A stretch of 33,190 nt of DNA from SB21 sp964535295 (GCA_964535295.1 CAZHUW010000010.1:1-33190), one strand, 5' to 3'; shown: positions 1-9,900, counted from the stretch's first letter. Made by a program: numbers and translations. Notes: a model not told the origin generated them from the letters alone.

Positions 1-715
1 CGTTGAATAATTGCGCGGTCGCACCTGCAGGTAATGCTTCGTGTACGCGTCCCGGTGTCATGCCGCCTTCGCCTTCAATGATATTCATCATCGGCGGATT
101 ATCCGGATACATGTCCATCGCGCCCATAGCCAGCCCTAATGCCGCCGGCACCCCGATGCCGCTCGGACCCGTGGCCGTCTTTACAAAAGGAACGACACAG
201 GAAGGATGACCGTCCAATGCTTTGGCATGGAACTGATTGAATAGAGGTGTCTCCTGCGTAGGATTCCGTCGGAATCCCAGGAGATCCTCCAAGCGCAGCT
301 GTCTTTTTTCCTCCGCAAGCAGTTTTGGGTTTCCCTGCCGGATCAATTCGTTTCGCAGTGCCCACATCGCATAAAGCCCCATGGCTTTATGGCCGGCCGC
401 ATAAGCGATCATGTCGTTCTCAAAGATGTCGGGTTTTGAGAAATCATAATCCATCATATTGTACAAAAGGCCTTCGACGATGCGGCCCGATGAAAGGCTG
501 CCGCCCGGATGGCCGGATAACGGAACAAAATTGTACAAGATGCCGCAGATCGTACGGTACATCATGTCCAGTTTTTCAAAAAAAGCGATTTCCTCCTGAG
601 AAATATCGGATCCTTTTTCTTTCATGACTTCGGACACATCATAATATGCGCTCCGACGTGGGCGTAAACTAAAAGGTAAGGTTTTAGCGCCGGCAAGTTC
701 AGTTCGACGTTTCAT
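1..715 (-). CDS. transketolase-family ThDP enzyme, N-terminal part (runs off left edge)
   Basis: The frame is open from an ATG at 715 down to the window edge: 238 codons with no stop. A Shine-Dalgarno AAGGAG lies about 9 nt upstream of the ATG. The translation has the thiamine-diphosphate fold of transketolase N-terminal regions: an SGHPGGS motif near residue 66, a conserved AAGHKAMGLYAMW stretch, and an acidic IEGEGGMTPGRVHEA segment typical of the ThDP/Mg-binding loop. Family knowledge: such enzymes move two-carbon units between sugar phosphates in the cytoplasm, although some relatives act on other keto acids. The C-terminal pyrimidine-binding and last domains lie outside the window, so substrate class cannot be settled. 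It is divergent from the radical SAM gene, with under 90 bp between starts. Confidence 0.8.
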   Translation of the reverse strand, partial: MKRRTELAGAKTLPFSLRPRRSAYYDVSEVMKEKGSDISQEEIAFFEKLDMMYRTICGILYNFVPLSGHPGGSLSSGRIVEGLLYNMMDYDFSKPDIFENDMIAYAAGHKAMGLYAMWALRNELIRQGNPKLLAEEKRQLRLEDLLGFRRNPTQETPLFNQFHAKALDGHPSCVVPFVKTATGPSGIGVPAALGLAMGAMDMYPDNPPMMNIIEGEGGMTPGRVHEALPAGATAQLFN

Positions 716-802
716 ACTTCAAGCTCCTTAAGGGACATCTGATTAGTTTTTTAGCGCTTCAATTTTTCTTGCGAATCCTTGTTAAATCGTTTAATTTCAT
801 TC

Positions 803-1972
803 ATGCCTTCCAAGACGGTTCATAACAATTCTTTGATCAGGATCGAAAGAACAAACGAAGATTTCGTGCGGGAATATAACGAATTTGAAAGTATACCGCA
901 AAAGCAATTTACAACAACAACCAAAGGGCGGAGTTCGGGTTTTAACCCGGCCAACCGCTTCGATACGCAGCATTTCGAACAGACGGTTGATGACATTACT
1001 CAAGAAGACGCAGACCGTAAAATACCGACGCAGTTTATACCGGATAACACCAAAACCATTCTTTCGAAAAATGATTCACCCGACATTCCTTTTACCTATA
1101 GCATCAATCCCTATAGGGGGTGCGAACACGGATGTATCTACTGTTATGCGCGCCCGTCGCACGAATACCTGGGGTTTTCATCCGGTTTGGATTTCGAATC
1201 AAAGATCCTGGTCAAATTTGATGCGCCGAAGCTGCTTGAAAAGGCTTTTCTTAATCCTAAATGGAGCCCTGAACCGATATGTGTTTCCGGCAATACAGAT
1301 TGTTATCAACCTGCGGAACGTAATTTCAAGATCACCCGCGACCTGCTTAAAGTTTTTTTGAAGTTTCGTAACCCCGTCGGCATTATTACAAAAAATTTTC
1401 TTATTACCCGGGATATAGATATTTTGAAACCGCTGGCGGCGCTTAGCCTGGCTAACGTGGTCGTTTCTATTACTACCATGGATAATGATCTTGCACATCG
1501 TATGGAACCACGAACGTCCGTCCCGGCAAAACGTTTTGAAACGATCGAGCTTCTTGCAAAGAACGGTATCCCGGTTGGTGTGCTCACGGCGCCGATCATT
1601 CCAGGACTTAACGATCACGAGATCCCTGAGATTCTCCGCAGGGCTTCAGAGTCAGGAGCTACGACCGCGGGATATACGATGCTGAGACTGTCCCACGCAT
1701 TGAAAGACCTGTTCAAAGACTGGGTTCAACGTAACTATCTTGATAAATACGCAAAGATCATTCATTCTATTCAGGATGTACGGAACGGCAAACTTAATGA
1801 AACAGAATATGGCGCCCGTATGCGAGGCGAAGGTGAAATGAGCGATCATATTGCACGCGTATTCAAGACCTTTTCAAAGAAATATAACCTGAACAAAGAT
1901 ACGTATATCAGCAAACCTGCTCCGTTCTTACGTAACGGGGTCGATCAAATAAATTTATTTGATCCGTCCTGA
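803..1972 (+). CDS. PA0069-family (SplB-like) radical SAM protein
   Basis: The product of 389 residues carries the radical SAM cluster motif NPYRGCEHGCIYCYARP (Cys107, Cys111, Cys114, CxxxCxxC), which binds the [4Fe-4S] cluster that cleaves S-adenosylmethionine. Upstream, the signature KGRSSGFNPANRF matches the start of the conserved core of the PA0069/Rv2578c family, relatives of spore photoproduct lyase. Later family stretches SGNTDCYQPAE and APIIPGLND are present. The biochemical role of this family is not established to my knowledge; some members are annotated as DNA-repair lyase-like. I chose ATG 803; an in-frame TTG at 779 would add eight residues, and neither start has a clear ribosome binding site. 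The gene ends with TGA, and the reading frame beyond shows no sign of being a selenocysteine extension. Confidence 0.88.
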   Translation: MPSKTVHNNSLIRIERTNEDFVREYNEFESIPQKQFTTTTKGRSSGFNPANRFDTQHFEQTVDDITQEDADRKIPTQFIPDNTKTILSKNDSPDIPFTYSINPYRGCEHGCIYCYARPSHEYLGFSSGLDFESKILVKFDAPKLLEKAFLNPKWSPEPICVSGNTDCYQPAERNFKITRDLLKVFLKFRNPVGIITKNFLITRDIDILKPLAALSLANVVVSITTMDNDLAHRMEPRTSVPAKRFETIELLAKNGIPVGVLTAPIIPGLNDHEIPEILRRASESGATTAGYTMLRLSHALKDLFKDWVQRNYLDKYAKIIHSIQDVRNGKLNETEYGARMRGEGEMSDHIARVFKTFSKKYNLNKDTYISKPAPFLRNGVDQINLFDPS

Positions 1973-1981
1973 TCCGAGATG

Positions 1982-2010
1982 TTGTACTATTTTAATCCGT
2001 TCTTTATTAC
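1982..2010 (+). promoter_or_regulatory. possible sigma70-type promoter for the GAF histidine kinase
   Basis: TTGTAC (1982-1987) and TATTAC (2005-2010) are separated by 17 bp in the short gap before the kinase gene. The predicted start of transcription would fall almost on the Shine-Dalgarno AAGGA (2018-2022), so the leader would be very short. This is a weak call. Confidence 0.3.
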
Positions 2011-2031
2011 GCCTAAAAAGGATGCCGAAGT

Positions 2032-3447
2032 ATGCTTGAAATCTTAGTTATGATTCTTATTTGCATTATCTTCGCGGCCGTAATCGTTTTTATGCAGGCC
2101 AGACAACGAAGAATAGTAGCTGAAATCAATAAATCCCATGAACAGAAAATTGAGGAAATAAAAAAGCGGCAGGAAAGACAGTTGGATGACCGTACGTTCG
2201 ATCTGCGGTTACTCGCAAAAAGCCTGAGAGAGAAGAAAGAAGAACTGGAAAAGATCAATGTCATTGTGAAGTCCATCAATTCCGAGATGAATTTTGTCGG
2301 CTTTCTGAATACCATCCTGGATCAATCCAAGGTCATCAAGGGCCTGGAACGCGCGCGGGTTCTCGTTTACGACAAAGACTCCGACGTTTTCAAATATAAA
2401 GTCGCTAAAGGCTGGGATATTGAAAAGCTCAAATCCGTGGAAATGGCGCCGTCTGCGGTGGATCGTTTATTCATTAAGAATTCAGAAGAGATTTACGAAG
2501 ACATTTTTCTTGTAAAGAAGATCTCGTCTTACGGCGATACTGCGGAAAATCCAAAATCCATGATCGTTTTGCGCGTCAAAGTTAAAGAAAGTGTGGAAGG
2601 ATATCTTTTCTTTGATAATATGCAGAGCGAGGAAGCTTTTGATGAACACGACAAACAGCTTTTGCATAACCTGAAAGAGCATATCATTTCTGCATTCCTG
2701 AAAACGAAGATCCTGGAAGAATTGAAAAAACTCAATGAAGCCAAAAACGAATTTCTCGGCGTTGTAGCACACGATTTACGTAACCCACTAGGAAACATCG
2801 CTAACTTCGCAAAACTATTACTGATGGATATTGAGATGGATGCGTTGGACCTCACCAATGCGAAGAAAATGCTGGACCGGATCAACGATTCATCCCGAAA
2901 CCTTGTCGACATCGTCAGCGGGTTGCTCAATTTATCCGCTATCGAGTCTGGTAAAATACATCTGAATCTAAAGAAAGAAAGCGTGGACAGCATTCTGAAT
3001 GAGTGCGATGAGATCCATAAAAGTGCTGCGGATAAAAAGAACATCCGGCTTACTATCGAACGTAACCCTGCGCTGCCAAAAATCACGATCGACAAAGTAC
3101 GGATCATGGAAGTTTTCGATAATCTGATCAGCAACGCGATCAAATATTCCCACCCGGGCGGGCAGGTGCGGGTGTTTTGTGAATCTAATAATAAAGAAGT
3201 CATTACCCATGTGGAAGACAAAGGGCAGGGCTTGACCGAGCAGGATATGCAGGCCATCTTTTCAAAATTCACCCGGCTGAGTTCAAAGCCGACTGCCGGC
3301 GAATCGAGTACGGGCTTAGGATTGTCCATTGTCAAAAAAATCGTGGAGATCCATGGCGGACGGGTCTGGGTTCAAAGCAAAAAGAACGAAGGCTCGACAT
3401 TCAGTTTTTCTATTCCGATTGATACTAAGAACACTCAAACAAATTAA
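2032..3447 (+). CDS. membrane-anchored GAF sensor histidine kinase
   Basis: The product of 471 residues has one N-terminal membrane segment (about residues 4-21), a charged coiled coil (about 25-85), a GAF-like sensory region (about 85-220), and an intact kinase core. The H-box is FLGVVAHDLRNPLGN with the phospho-accepting His247. The N-box is VFDNLISNAIKYSH, the G1 box is VEDKGQGL around Asp396, and the G2 box is STGLGLSIVKKI near 426. With a single membrane anchor and no periplasmic domain, the input is probably cytoplasmic or membrane-proximal. AAGGA lies 9 nt before the ATG. No response regulator is adjacent; the next gene is nth, after a repeat element. The signal and partner are unknown. 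Confidence 0.9.
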   Translation: MLEILVMILICIIFAAVIVFMQARQRRIVAEINKSHEQKIEEIKKRQERQLDDRTFDLRLLAKSLREKKEELEKINVIVKSINSEMNFVGFLNTILDQSKVIKGLERARVLVYDKDSDVFKYKVAKGWDIEKLKSVEMAPSAVDRLFIKNSEEIYEDIFLVKKISSYGDTAENPKSMIVLRVKVKESVEGYLFFDNMQSEEAFDEHDKQLLHNLKEHIISAFLKTKILEELKKLNEAKNEFLGVVAHDLRNPLGNIANFAKLLLMDIEMDALDLTNAKKMLDRINDSSRNLVDIVSGLLNLSAIESGKIHLNLKKESVDSILNECDEIHKSAADKKNIRLTIERNPALPKITIDKVRIMEVFDNLISNAIKYSHPGGQVRVFCESNNKEVITHVEDKGQGLTEQDMQAIFSKFTRLSSKPTAGESSTGLGLSIVKKIVEIHGGRVWVQSKKNEGSTFSFSIPIDTKNTQTN

Positions 3448-3549
3448 TAGAACACGAATGACGCCGATCTGGCGGATTTAAACGGATTTTATATAATTTC
3501 TTCCTCATATCCGTGTTAATTTGTTTAATCAGTGTTATCCGTGTTCTAT
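3447..3549. repeat. imperfect palindromic intergenic repeat with ATCCGTGTT units
   Basis: Perfect 9-bp ends ATAGAACAC (3447-3455) and GTGTTCTAT (3541-3549) face each other and enclose about 85 bp. The right arm contains ATCCGTGTT (3509-3517), ATCAGTGTT (3528-3536) and ATCCGTGTT (3537-3545). The left arm carries the reverse complement AACACGAAT (3451-3459) and further CGGATTTAAACGGATTT material. It sits between the kinase stop and nth, and its first base overlaps the kinase stop codon. From memory, similar degenerate ATCCGTGTT repeats occur between genes in several unrelated phyla; I could not confirm copy number here. It may also act as a transcript end. Confidence 0.6.
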
Positions 3550-3575
3550 AACAAAACCATTAACATAGCAAACTT

Positions 3576-4214
3576 ATGAAAAAAATCGACTGGCCCGATG
3601 CCGTTCTTCCGTTAATAAAAAAATACCATGCGAAAAAACATCCGCTTGATTATCAAAACCGGTATCAACTGACCGTCGCGGTCATTCTTTCCGCGCAGGA
3701 TTCGGATAAACATATCAACGAGATCGCGCCGGCTTTCTTCAAAGTTTATCCAACCATGAAAGACCTCGCTACGGCCACGGTCGATGATCTTTTTCCTTTG
3801 CTTAATTCCGTCAGAAATTTCGGCAATAAATGCAAATGGCTTGTCAGCCTTGCCAAAACGGTCGGTAGCGATGAAAAAATTCCGGCTACGATGGAAGATC
3901 TGACCAAACTTTCGGGTATCGGCAGGAAATCGGCAAACGTGATCATACGTGAATCGGGCGGCCCGGCCGAAGGGATCATTGTGGATTTGCACGTCGTGAG
4001 AGTAGCCCCGCGTCTTGGAATTGCCACGGGCGATAAACCGGATAAGATCGAAAAACAACTGATGGAAACTTTGCCGAAACCGCAATGGGGAGAGATCGGA
4101 ATGGCGATTTCGTTTCTGGGCAGAGAAACCTGCCGGCCGACCAACCCGAAATGTGGAGAGTGCGTGATGAATTCGGTTTGCGATTATTTTAATTCGCAGA
4201 TTAAAGGAAAGTAA
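3576..4214 (+). CDS. nth: endonuclease III (DNA glycosylase/AP lyase)
   Basis: The product of 212 residues is full length for the family (E. coli Nth is 211). The helix-hairpin-helix motif LSGIGRKSANVI spans 112-123 and contains the Schiff-base lysine Lys118. The catalytic aspartate is Asp137 in VDLHVVRV. The C-terminal iron-sulfur ligands follow the exact spacing C-x6-C-x2-C-x5-C (Cys186, Cys193, Cys196, Cys202). Role: removes oxidised pyrimidines from DNA and nicks the abasic site in base excision repair, in the cytoplasm. The gene has no clear ribosome binding site, and the preceding gap is occupied by the palindromic repeat. It ends 25 bp from the convergent PAS kinase gene. Confidence 0.97.
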   Translation: MKKIDWPDAVLPLIKKYHAKKHPLDYQNRYQLTVAVILSAQDSDKHINEIAPAFFKVYPTMKDLATATVDDLFPLLNSVRNFGNKCKWLVSLAKTVGSDEKIPATMEDLTKLSGIGRKSANVIIRESGGPAEGIIVDLHVVRVAPRLGIATGDKPDKIEKQLMETLPKPQWGEIGMAISFLGRETCRPTNPKCGECVMNSVCDYFNSQIKGK

Positions 4215-4239
4215 CCTTTTTTGATACTTCTGATTTAAA

Positions 4240-5913
4240 CTACTGAAACATCAGAGTAATTACCGTACCTTTGTCAATTTCACTGACAATTTCTATCTTT
4301 GCATTGTGATTGAGTATGATTCTGTGGATCACGGCCCAACTTATTTCGAAGTCCTCGGTTCCGGTTGCAAAGAAAGGTTCACGTGCATTTTGAAGGTCCT
4401 GCGGTTTCATGACGCCTCCAGAATCTTTGATGATGACTGTAGTCAATCCTTTTTCTGAACTTAGTTCGACAGTAACCTCGCCCTGATTATTCATTCTCTT
4501 GACCGAGTTTGCAATCAAATTAGTTATTACTTGCTGGATCTGGCTTTGATCACACAAAAGCATGTAAGGTTTTTCCGGATCATATTGTTTTCGAATGCCG
4601 ATGGACGGCGGCAATTTATCACTGAGGAGCAGAATTGCCGTTTCTGTGATTTTTCCAAGATCACACTCTGACCGAATGGCAATCCCCGGACGTGAAAGAA
4701 CGATGATATTATTGATGATCTGTTTGATCCGTTCGATACCCTGAAACATATCTTCGAACATTTTTTCGTAGGTAGATTTTTCGCTCAGAAGGGTCATCAG
4801 GATTTGAAGGTTGGCCGATATCCACGATAAAGGATTTCGTATCTCGTGCGCGGTCATGGCTGAAAACTTACCAAGCGTTGCCAATGTTTCCATACGCTTC
4901 ATTTTTTCACGGGTGGTCTTTTGCTCGGTAATATCTTCTTTCACAGCCACAAAGTGTGTTGCTTGTCCGTTGGTATCTTTGATGCACGAGATCGTCGCCC
5001 TTTCCCAAAAAAGCTCGCCGTTCTTCTTGCGATTATGAAACTCCCCACGCCAGACACCCGACTCCATGATGTCCGTCCACATTTGTTGATAACCTTCCGG
5101 CGGCATTTCACCGGATTTAAGAAAACGCGGGTTTTTCCCTGTGACTTCCTCTCTGGAATATCCGGTAACTTGGCTGAAGTAGGGATTTACATACTGAATT
5201 GCCCCGTTTTTGTCTGTAATGATAATAGAGGCCGAACTCTGTTCAACGGCATTGGAAAGCTGGCGGAGTTTTTCTTCCGCGTGTTTACGTCCGGTAATAT
5301 CTATCGCCGTTCCCTGCAAGACCTTTTTTTCTTCACCGGAATCCACAAGGGAAACGCTTTCCAGTATCCATATAGGGCTTCCGTCTTTTCGTTTCATCAG
5401 TGATTCGTAATTCTCAAGTTTGCCCTCAGCCTGAAGCCGGACGATCATTGCGTTCCGATCTGAATCTGAGAAATAAAAAGTTCGGCTATTCATACCTTTC
5501 ATTTCATCAGCGTTGGCATAACCCATCATTTCTGCAAATTTTGAATTATACTCAAGTAATTCACCCTCTGTCGTAGAGCGAAAAACCCCCGCTTGGTTGG
5601 TCTCAAAAAGTCTTCGATATTTTACTTCACTCTCACGTAACGCGTCCTCGGCTAACTTGCGAGCGGCGTTCTGTTTTGCCAATGGGCCGAAAACAAAAAA
5701 ATAGTAGATGGGGAATAAGGCAATTAAAAGTGAAGCGGAATCGAGCAGGGCAACATTCCACCTTGGCAGCGGCGGAAGTGTGTTGATGACCATCATGATG
5801 AGCGTTTCGCCTATGAACATGGAAAAAAATAAGGTAAGAAACATGCGTGCGGGTGTTCCGGATAAAACCCATTGGCGGGTCAATTCGATGGCTGCTGTCT
5901 GTTTTGTTTTCAT
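4240..5913 (-). CDS. two-PAS membrane histidine kinase with degenerate ATP-binding motifs
   Basis: The 557-residue protein has two N-terminal membrane segments (about 24-45 and 55-77), then PAS domains at about 96-210 (ending AIDITGRKHAEEK) and 220-335 (ending VKEDITEQK), then a dimerisation domain with an intact H-box, SAMTAHEIRNPLSW, His356. The ATPase domain is unusual. The N-box is NLIANSVKRM; the G1 site reads DSGGVM (497-502) instead of DxGxG. Directly after the conserved EPFF the G2 site GTGLGL is replaced by DFEISW (521-526) at the same length, so this is substitution rather than a frameshift. Phosphotransfer from ATP is therefore doubtful; it could be a pseudokinase that pairs with another kinase. 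GGAG lies 7 nt before the start. It follows purM by 53 bp on the same strand. Confidence 0.88.
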   Translation of the reverse strand: MKTKQTAAIELTRQWVLSGTPARMFLTLFFSMFIGETLIMMVINTLPPLPRWNVALLDSASLLIALFPIYYFFVFGPLAKQNAARKLAEDALRESEVKYRRLFETNQAGVFRSTTEGELLEYNSKFAEMMGYANADEMKGMNSRTFYFSDSDRNAMIVRLQAEGKLENYESLMKRKDGSPIWILESVSLVDSGEEKKVLQGTAIDITGRKHAEEKLRQLSNAVEQSSASIIITDKNGAIQYVNPYFSQVTGYSREEVTGKNPRFLKSGEMPPEGYQQMWTDIMESGVWRGEFHNRKKNGELFWERATISCIKDTNGQATHFVAVKEDITEQKTTREKMKRMETLATLGKFSAMTAHEIRNPLSWISANLQILMTLLSEKSTYEKMFEDMFQGIERIKQIINNIIVLSRPGIAIRSECDLGKITETAILLLSDKLPPSIGIRKQYDPEKPYMLLCDQSQIQQVITNLIANSVKRMNNQGEVTVELSSEKGLTTVIIKDSGGVMKPQDLQNAREPFFATGTEDFEISWAVIHRIILNHNAKIEIVSEIDKGTVITLMFQ

Positions 5914-5966
5914 TGTAAACTCCTTCGATACGGTTGCACCATCAGCTTTTCAGTATCGATTGACGG

Positions 5967-6974
5967 TCAAGCCTCCACAATTTCCCCCATCACAAACGAT
6001 CTTTCTTTCTTTGCCTTGAGAATACGTTGCGCTTTATCAACGTCTTTTTTATCTACGATCAGGATCAAACCGACGCCAAGATTGAATGTCCGGATCATAT
6101 CGCTATACGGCACATTTCCCAGACTTTGAATCAATTCAAAAACTGCCGGTGTTTCCCAGGAATTCCAATCCAATTTCATTTTCAATTTCTTCGGAATAAC
6201 GCGCATGGTGTTTTCGATAATGCCGCCTCCGGTGATGTGCGAGATGCCTTTAATCGTTACTTTTCCCATGACGGCTGAAACGGGTTTTAAATAAGATCTG
6301 TGAACTTTCAACAATTCTGCTCCGACGGTACAGCCTAGTTCATCAACGCGCGTTTCCAGTGTATATTTATCGAGCAGAACTTTTCGTGCCAGCGAATAAC
6401 CGTTGGTATGCAATCCATTGGAACAGAGTCCGATCATGACGTCGCCTTTTTTAATCGAAGCGCCGTTGATCATTTTTTTCCTTTCGACGACACCGACGAT
6501 GGTACCCGACATATCGTATTCGCCGTCCGCATAAAAACCGGGCATCTGGGCGGTTTCTCCGCCGATCAGCGCGCATCCGTTATTTTTACAGCCGCGTGTC
6601 AATCCTTCTACAATCGAAGCGATGATATCGTCGCCCACTTTCCCCAGACCGAGATAATCTAAAAAGAAAAGCGGTTTAGCCCCGCACGCCAGAATATCGT
6701 TAACACAGTGATTGACGAGATCCTCGCCTACGGTATCGTGTTTTTGCGCCATAACGGCGATCTTGAGCTTGGTCCCAACGCCGTCCGTACTTGAGACCAA
6801 TACGGGTTGTTTAAAATCTTTTTTCTTCAGTTCATAGAACCCGCCGAACAGACCGATCTCCGAAAGAACATTCTTGTCATAGGTTTTTCGAACCATTTTT
6901 TTGATTCGGTCTTTGACCTCATTGCCTTTGTTGATGTCAACGCCGGCATCTTTATAGGTAACGCCCGTACTCAC
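5967..6974 (-). CDS. purM: phosphoribosylformylglycinamidine cyclo-ligase (AIR synthetase)
   Basis: The 335-residue product matches the full length of PurM. Recognisable motifs are SSTDGVGTKLKIA near the N-terminus, the VNDILACGAKPLFFLDY segment, GGETAQMPGFY, SNGLHTNGYSLAR and the glycine-rich ISHITGGGI. The enzyme closes FGAM to aminoimidazole ribonucleotide using ATP, the fifth step of de novo purine synthesis, in the cytoplasm. The start is GTG at 6974, supported by AGGAGA six nt upstream. The gene begins 13 bp after the stop of the secreted M6-like gene and is followed by the PAS kinase, so it appears co-transcribed with unrelated genes; purD is also in the window, but 18 kb away on the other strand. 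Confidence 0.97.
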   Translation of the reverse strand: MSTGVTYKDAGVDINKGNEVKDRIKKMVRKTYDKNVLSEIGLFGGFYELKKKDFKQPVLVSSTDGVGTKLKIAVMAQKHDTVGEDLVNHCVNDILACGAKPLFFLDYLGLGKVGDDIIASIVEGLTRGCKNNGCALIGGETAQMPGFYADGEYDMSGTIVGVVERKKMINGASIKKGDVMIGLCSNGLHTNGYSLARKVLLDKYTLETRVDELGCTVGAELLKVHRSYLKPVSAVMGKVTIKGISHITGGGIIENTMRVIPKKLKMKLDWNSWETPAVFELIQSLGNVPYSDMIRTFNLGVGLILIVDKKDVDKAQRILKAKKERSFVMGEIVEA

Positions 6975-6987
6975 TATTCTCTCCTGT

Positions 6988-9900
6988 TTATTTTGTTATG
7001 GCGATCTTGATCATTCGTGTTGTTTTCTTGTTGCTCACGGTACTGCGGGCCGTGATCTGCGCAAGATATACTCCGCTTTGTATCTTTTTCAGGTTCCATG
7101 ATACTTCATTGTCTGTTTGCGCAATGCCTGTTCCCTCCAGCGTTTGTACCAGGTCTCCGGCAATGTCAAAAATATTAATTTTTACTTTTGCCGACTCGGT
7201 CAGAAAATAACGTATGGTGGTCTCAGTCCCCCTCGCTGGGTTGGGATAATTATAGGCGCTTTTCTTTGGGATCAGATCTCCTTCAACAGCGATGATCGTA
7301 TTTTGTTCACGATTTTGTGAGGAATTTTGCCCATCGTGTGCGAATTGCCCCCATTTGACTTTTGTATCATCATAAGCCGTTGTCAGATCCCAAACATAAA
7401 CAAATCCATCTTCGCTCGAAACCGCGAACTCAGTATCGCCGTCGTTATCGATGTCAAGAATCGCCGGTGTCGAAACTATAGGTTTTCCGGTAGCCAAGGG
7501 GAACCCCGGCAAGGACTTCCCATTGGCTTCAAATGCATATACATTTCCGTTTGGAGCTCCGACGGCAAGATCTGTTTTCCCGTCACCGTTCAGATCAGCT
7601 ATTAAAACTGATGATAGAATATCTCCAACCGGTCTGACCGCATCTATGGTAATGGGAAAATTGGTCGCCCATGTTCCGTTGGAATTATAAGCGTAGATCT
7701 TATTTCTTCCCGCAAAAATTATCTCCAGATCGCCATTCCCGTCAATATCCGCAAGGCTCGGCGAAGAGTGGATCACCTCTGGTAATAAAACAGGGAACCC
7801 CGGTAAGTTATGCAGATAAGAAAGCATTTCGTTTCCGTTGATAACAACAGCGTTCATACCGCCGTTTTGCAGAATATCGCCAATTACGACGCTTGCCCCC
7901 ACAACGCTAGACAAGATGTCTATTTGAGTGGCTGTGAAAGCGCCGGTATTAACACTATATACGCCGTTTGTTGTTACCGCAACAACGGTATCGTTGTTAA
8001 CCACGGCTATGTTCAGAACTTCACCCGAAAGTACAGCTGTTCCGGCCAATGAACCGGTTTCATTTACCACAAGAATTTTCCCGTTTTTGGTTCCAATAAT
8101 GATTTTATCAAGATCGTTTACCACCGGATCCGTAGTGAATTCTTCACCTGAAGAATAAATAAATAATGAATCCGCAAAACCATTCACATCATTATCTGCC
8201 GCTTTCCACGCATAAACTTTCCCGCTTTTTGACACGGAGATGGCATCCAATTTACCGTCGTTATCAAGATCGGCAAGGGCGGGCGAGTATAGAATCGAAT
8301 CTTCAGCATCTGCAAACTGCGCGATGGGATAATCGGTTGAATCTTCGCCAAGACCATGGTAAATGGATGTAAGGGCGTTGGCTATCACTTTTTCGCCGGA
8401 ATAGTTCCAGGCATAAACTTTACCGTCGCGTCCGGCCGCGACGATCTCATTTTTTGTGTCACCCGCTAAATCCCCAAACTTCAGAGAATTCGTACTGATC
8501 TGAAATCCGGCGTAACGCGGAAATCCTTTTTGCAAAAGGCCCGTCCTCAAATTGAAAGTCATGACCGATTGAGGCGAACTTATCTGAGTAATAAATATCC
8601 CGGAATTCGCCCGGTCGTTTGAAAGCGAATTAGGAATTGAGACCGGCGTAAAGAAAACAGAATCGACTTTGTTATTATAGAATGCAAATCCTTCATTGCC
8701 TTTGTAAAAATAATCAAACTTGTCACCGGAACCTATAGCGGTTCCGAATAATCCGGGAAATCCAAAACCGATATCCTGACTGCCCGATCCCTCAACAACC
8801 CGTATGCCGCGGCGCTTTATATCATTGTTGATCGAATTGGACTCCAGACTTTGATCGATGACATTTTCATCAATGTGCCATATCAGAAGTCCGTTGCCGG
8901 GAAGTCCATTATCATACTCATCAATATGTGTAATGACTTTTGTTGTATCGGAGCGGGTCACGCCGGCAAGATACGCGGTGTCTATCGACGTTGTTCCGTC
9001 AGAATTGTTTATCGTATCAAATCTGGAGATGATTTCCGGTGAAAGCGCATTGGCAATTACGTCCCTCTGTTTATTTTCGACCAAAAAATATTCTGAACTG
9101 TTGATCGGGATCTTCAATATGGTATTCTGTCCAGCTATCTTTCGCGGCTGAAGATGAACATCAAAACTATCCGAAACAATGACCGGATCGGCCCAGCCCA
9201 TATATATCTTCGTCCAGGGATCCGGTTCGGCCGGGATCAAACCGTCCCCGTTAACGGCACCCTGATCCTCCAATCCAAACACGCCAATCCCAGGCGTTCC
9301 GGTTTGAGTATTGAATAGATCCGGCATGCCCAGCTGACTGCCGAAATTGGCGATCAGAATACCGGAAAGTCCTATCTCTCTTAAATCTTCCGTTCCGAAT
9401 ATAGGGTTGATAAAAGACTGACTTTCTGTTTCCGGAACCACTACGCCGCCTTTTATGGCAAATGACCCGCCGTCAACCGGAACACCCTGGTAATCCTCTC
9501 CAAAACGGGATTGCAGTAGGTCTAATGAGACAAACCGTGATGACAGATCGGCGGTGGTAGAGTTTTCCAGGCTGAAATCTTCGCCGCTTCCCGCATGAAA
9601 AAGGATCACGTAATCGTAATTTGAAAAATCGATGTTATCCGTCTGGTCGGCAAGAGTGACCGCATCGGCAAAAAATTCTGCCAGCCTTTGATCCCTTGCC
9701 TGCTGGGTTCCTCTGATCCCGTAATATTCCATAAGCTTCGTAAGCGTGTACGCCGCCGTGTCGCCGTCGGGTTTAACGGTATAATTGATATTCAATTTCC
9801 CGTCTGAAACATCCTCAAAATAATTCTTCATCGCCAGCAATTGATCTTCGAAGTACCGCTTGTTGTGCGGCGCGGGATCGATTTGTCGAACGCTTCGCAG

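Noticed and set aside
1970..2052. Possible selenocysteine read-through of the TGA ending the radical SAM gene.
   Set aside because: The frame continues 25 codons to TAG without any conserved sequence, no SECIS-like hairpin is evident, and the promoter and start of the next gene lie there.
2529..3335. A 268-codon open frame on the minus strand inside the GAF histidine kinase gene.
   Set aside because: It lies wholly antisense to a clear kinase with all motifs, has a Ser/Leu-rich low-complexity translation and no recognisable domain; a shadow of the real codon pattern.
4205..4260. An imperfect hairpin (CTGAT/ATCAG arms) between nth and the PAS kinase.
   Set aside because: No T run follows on either strand and one arm lies in coding sequence; too weak to call a terminator.
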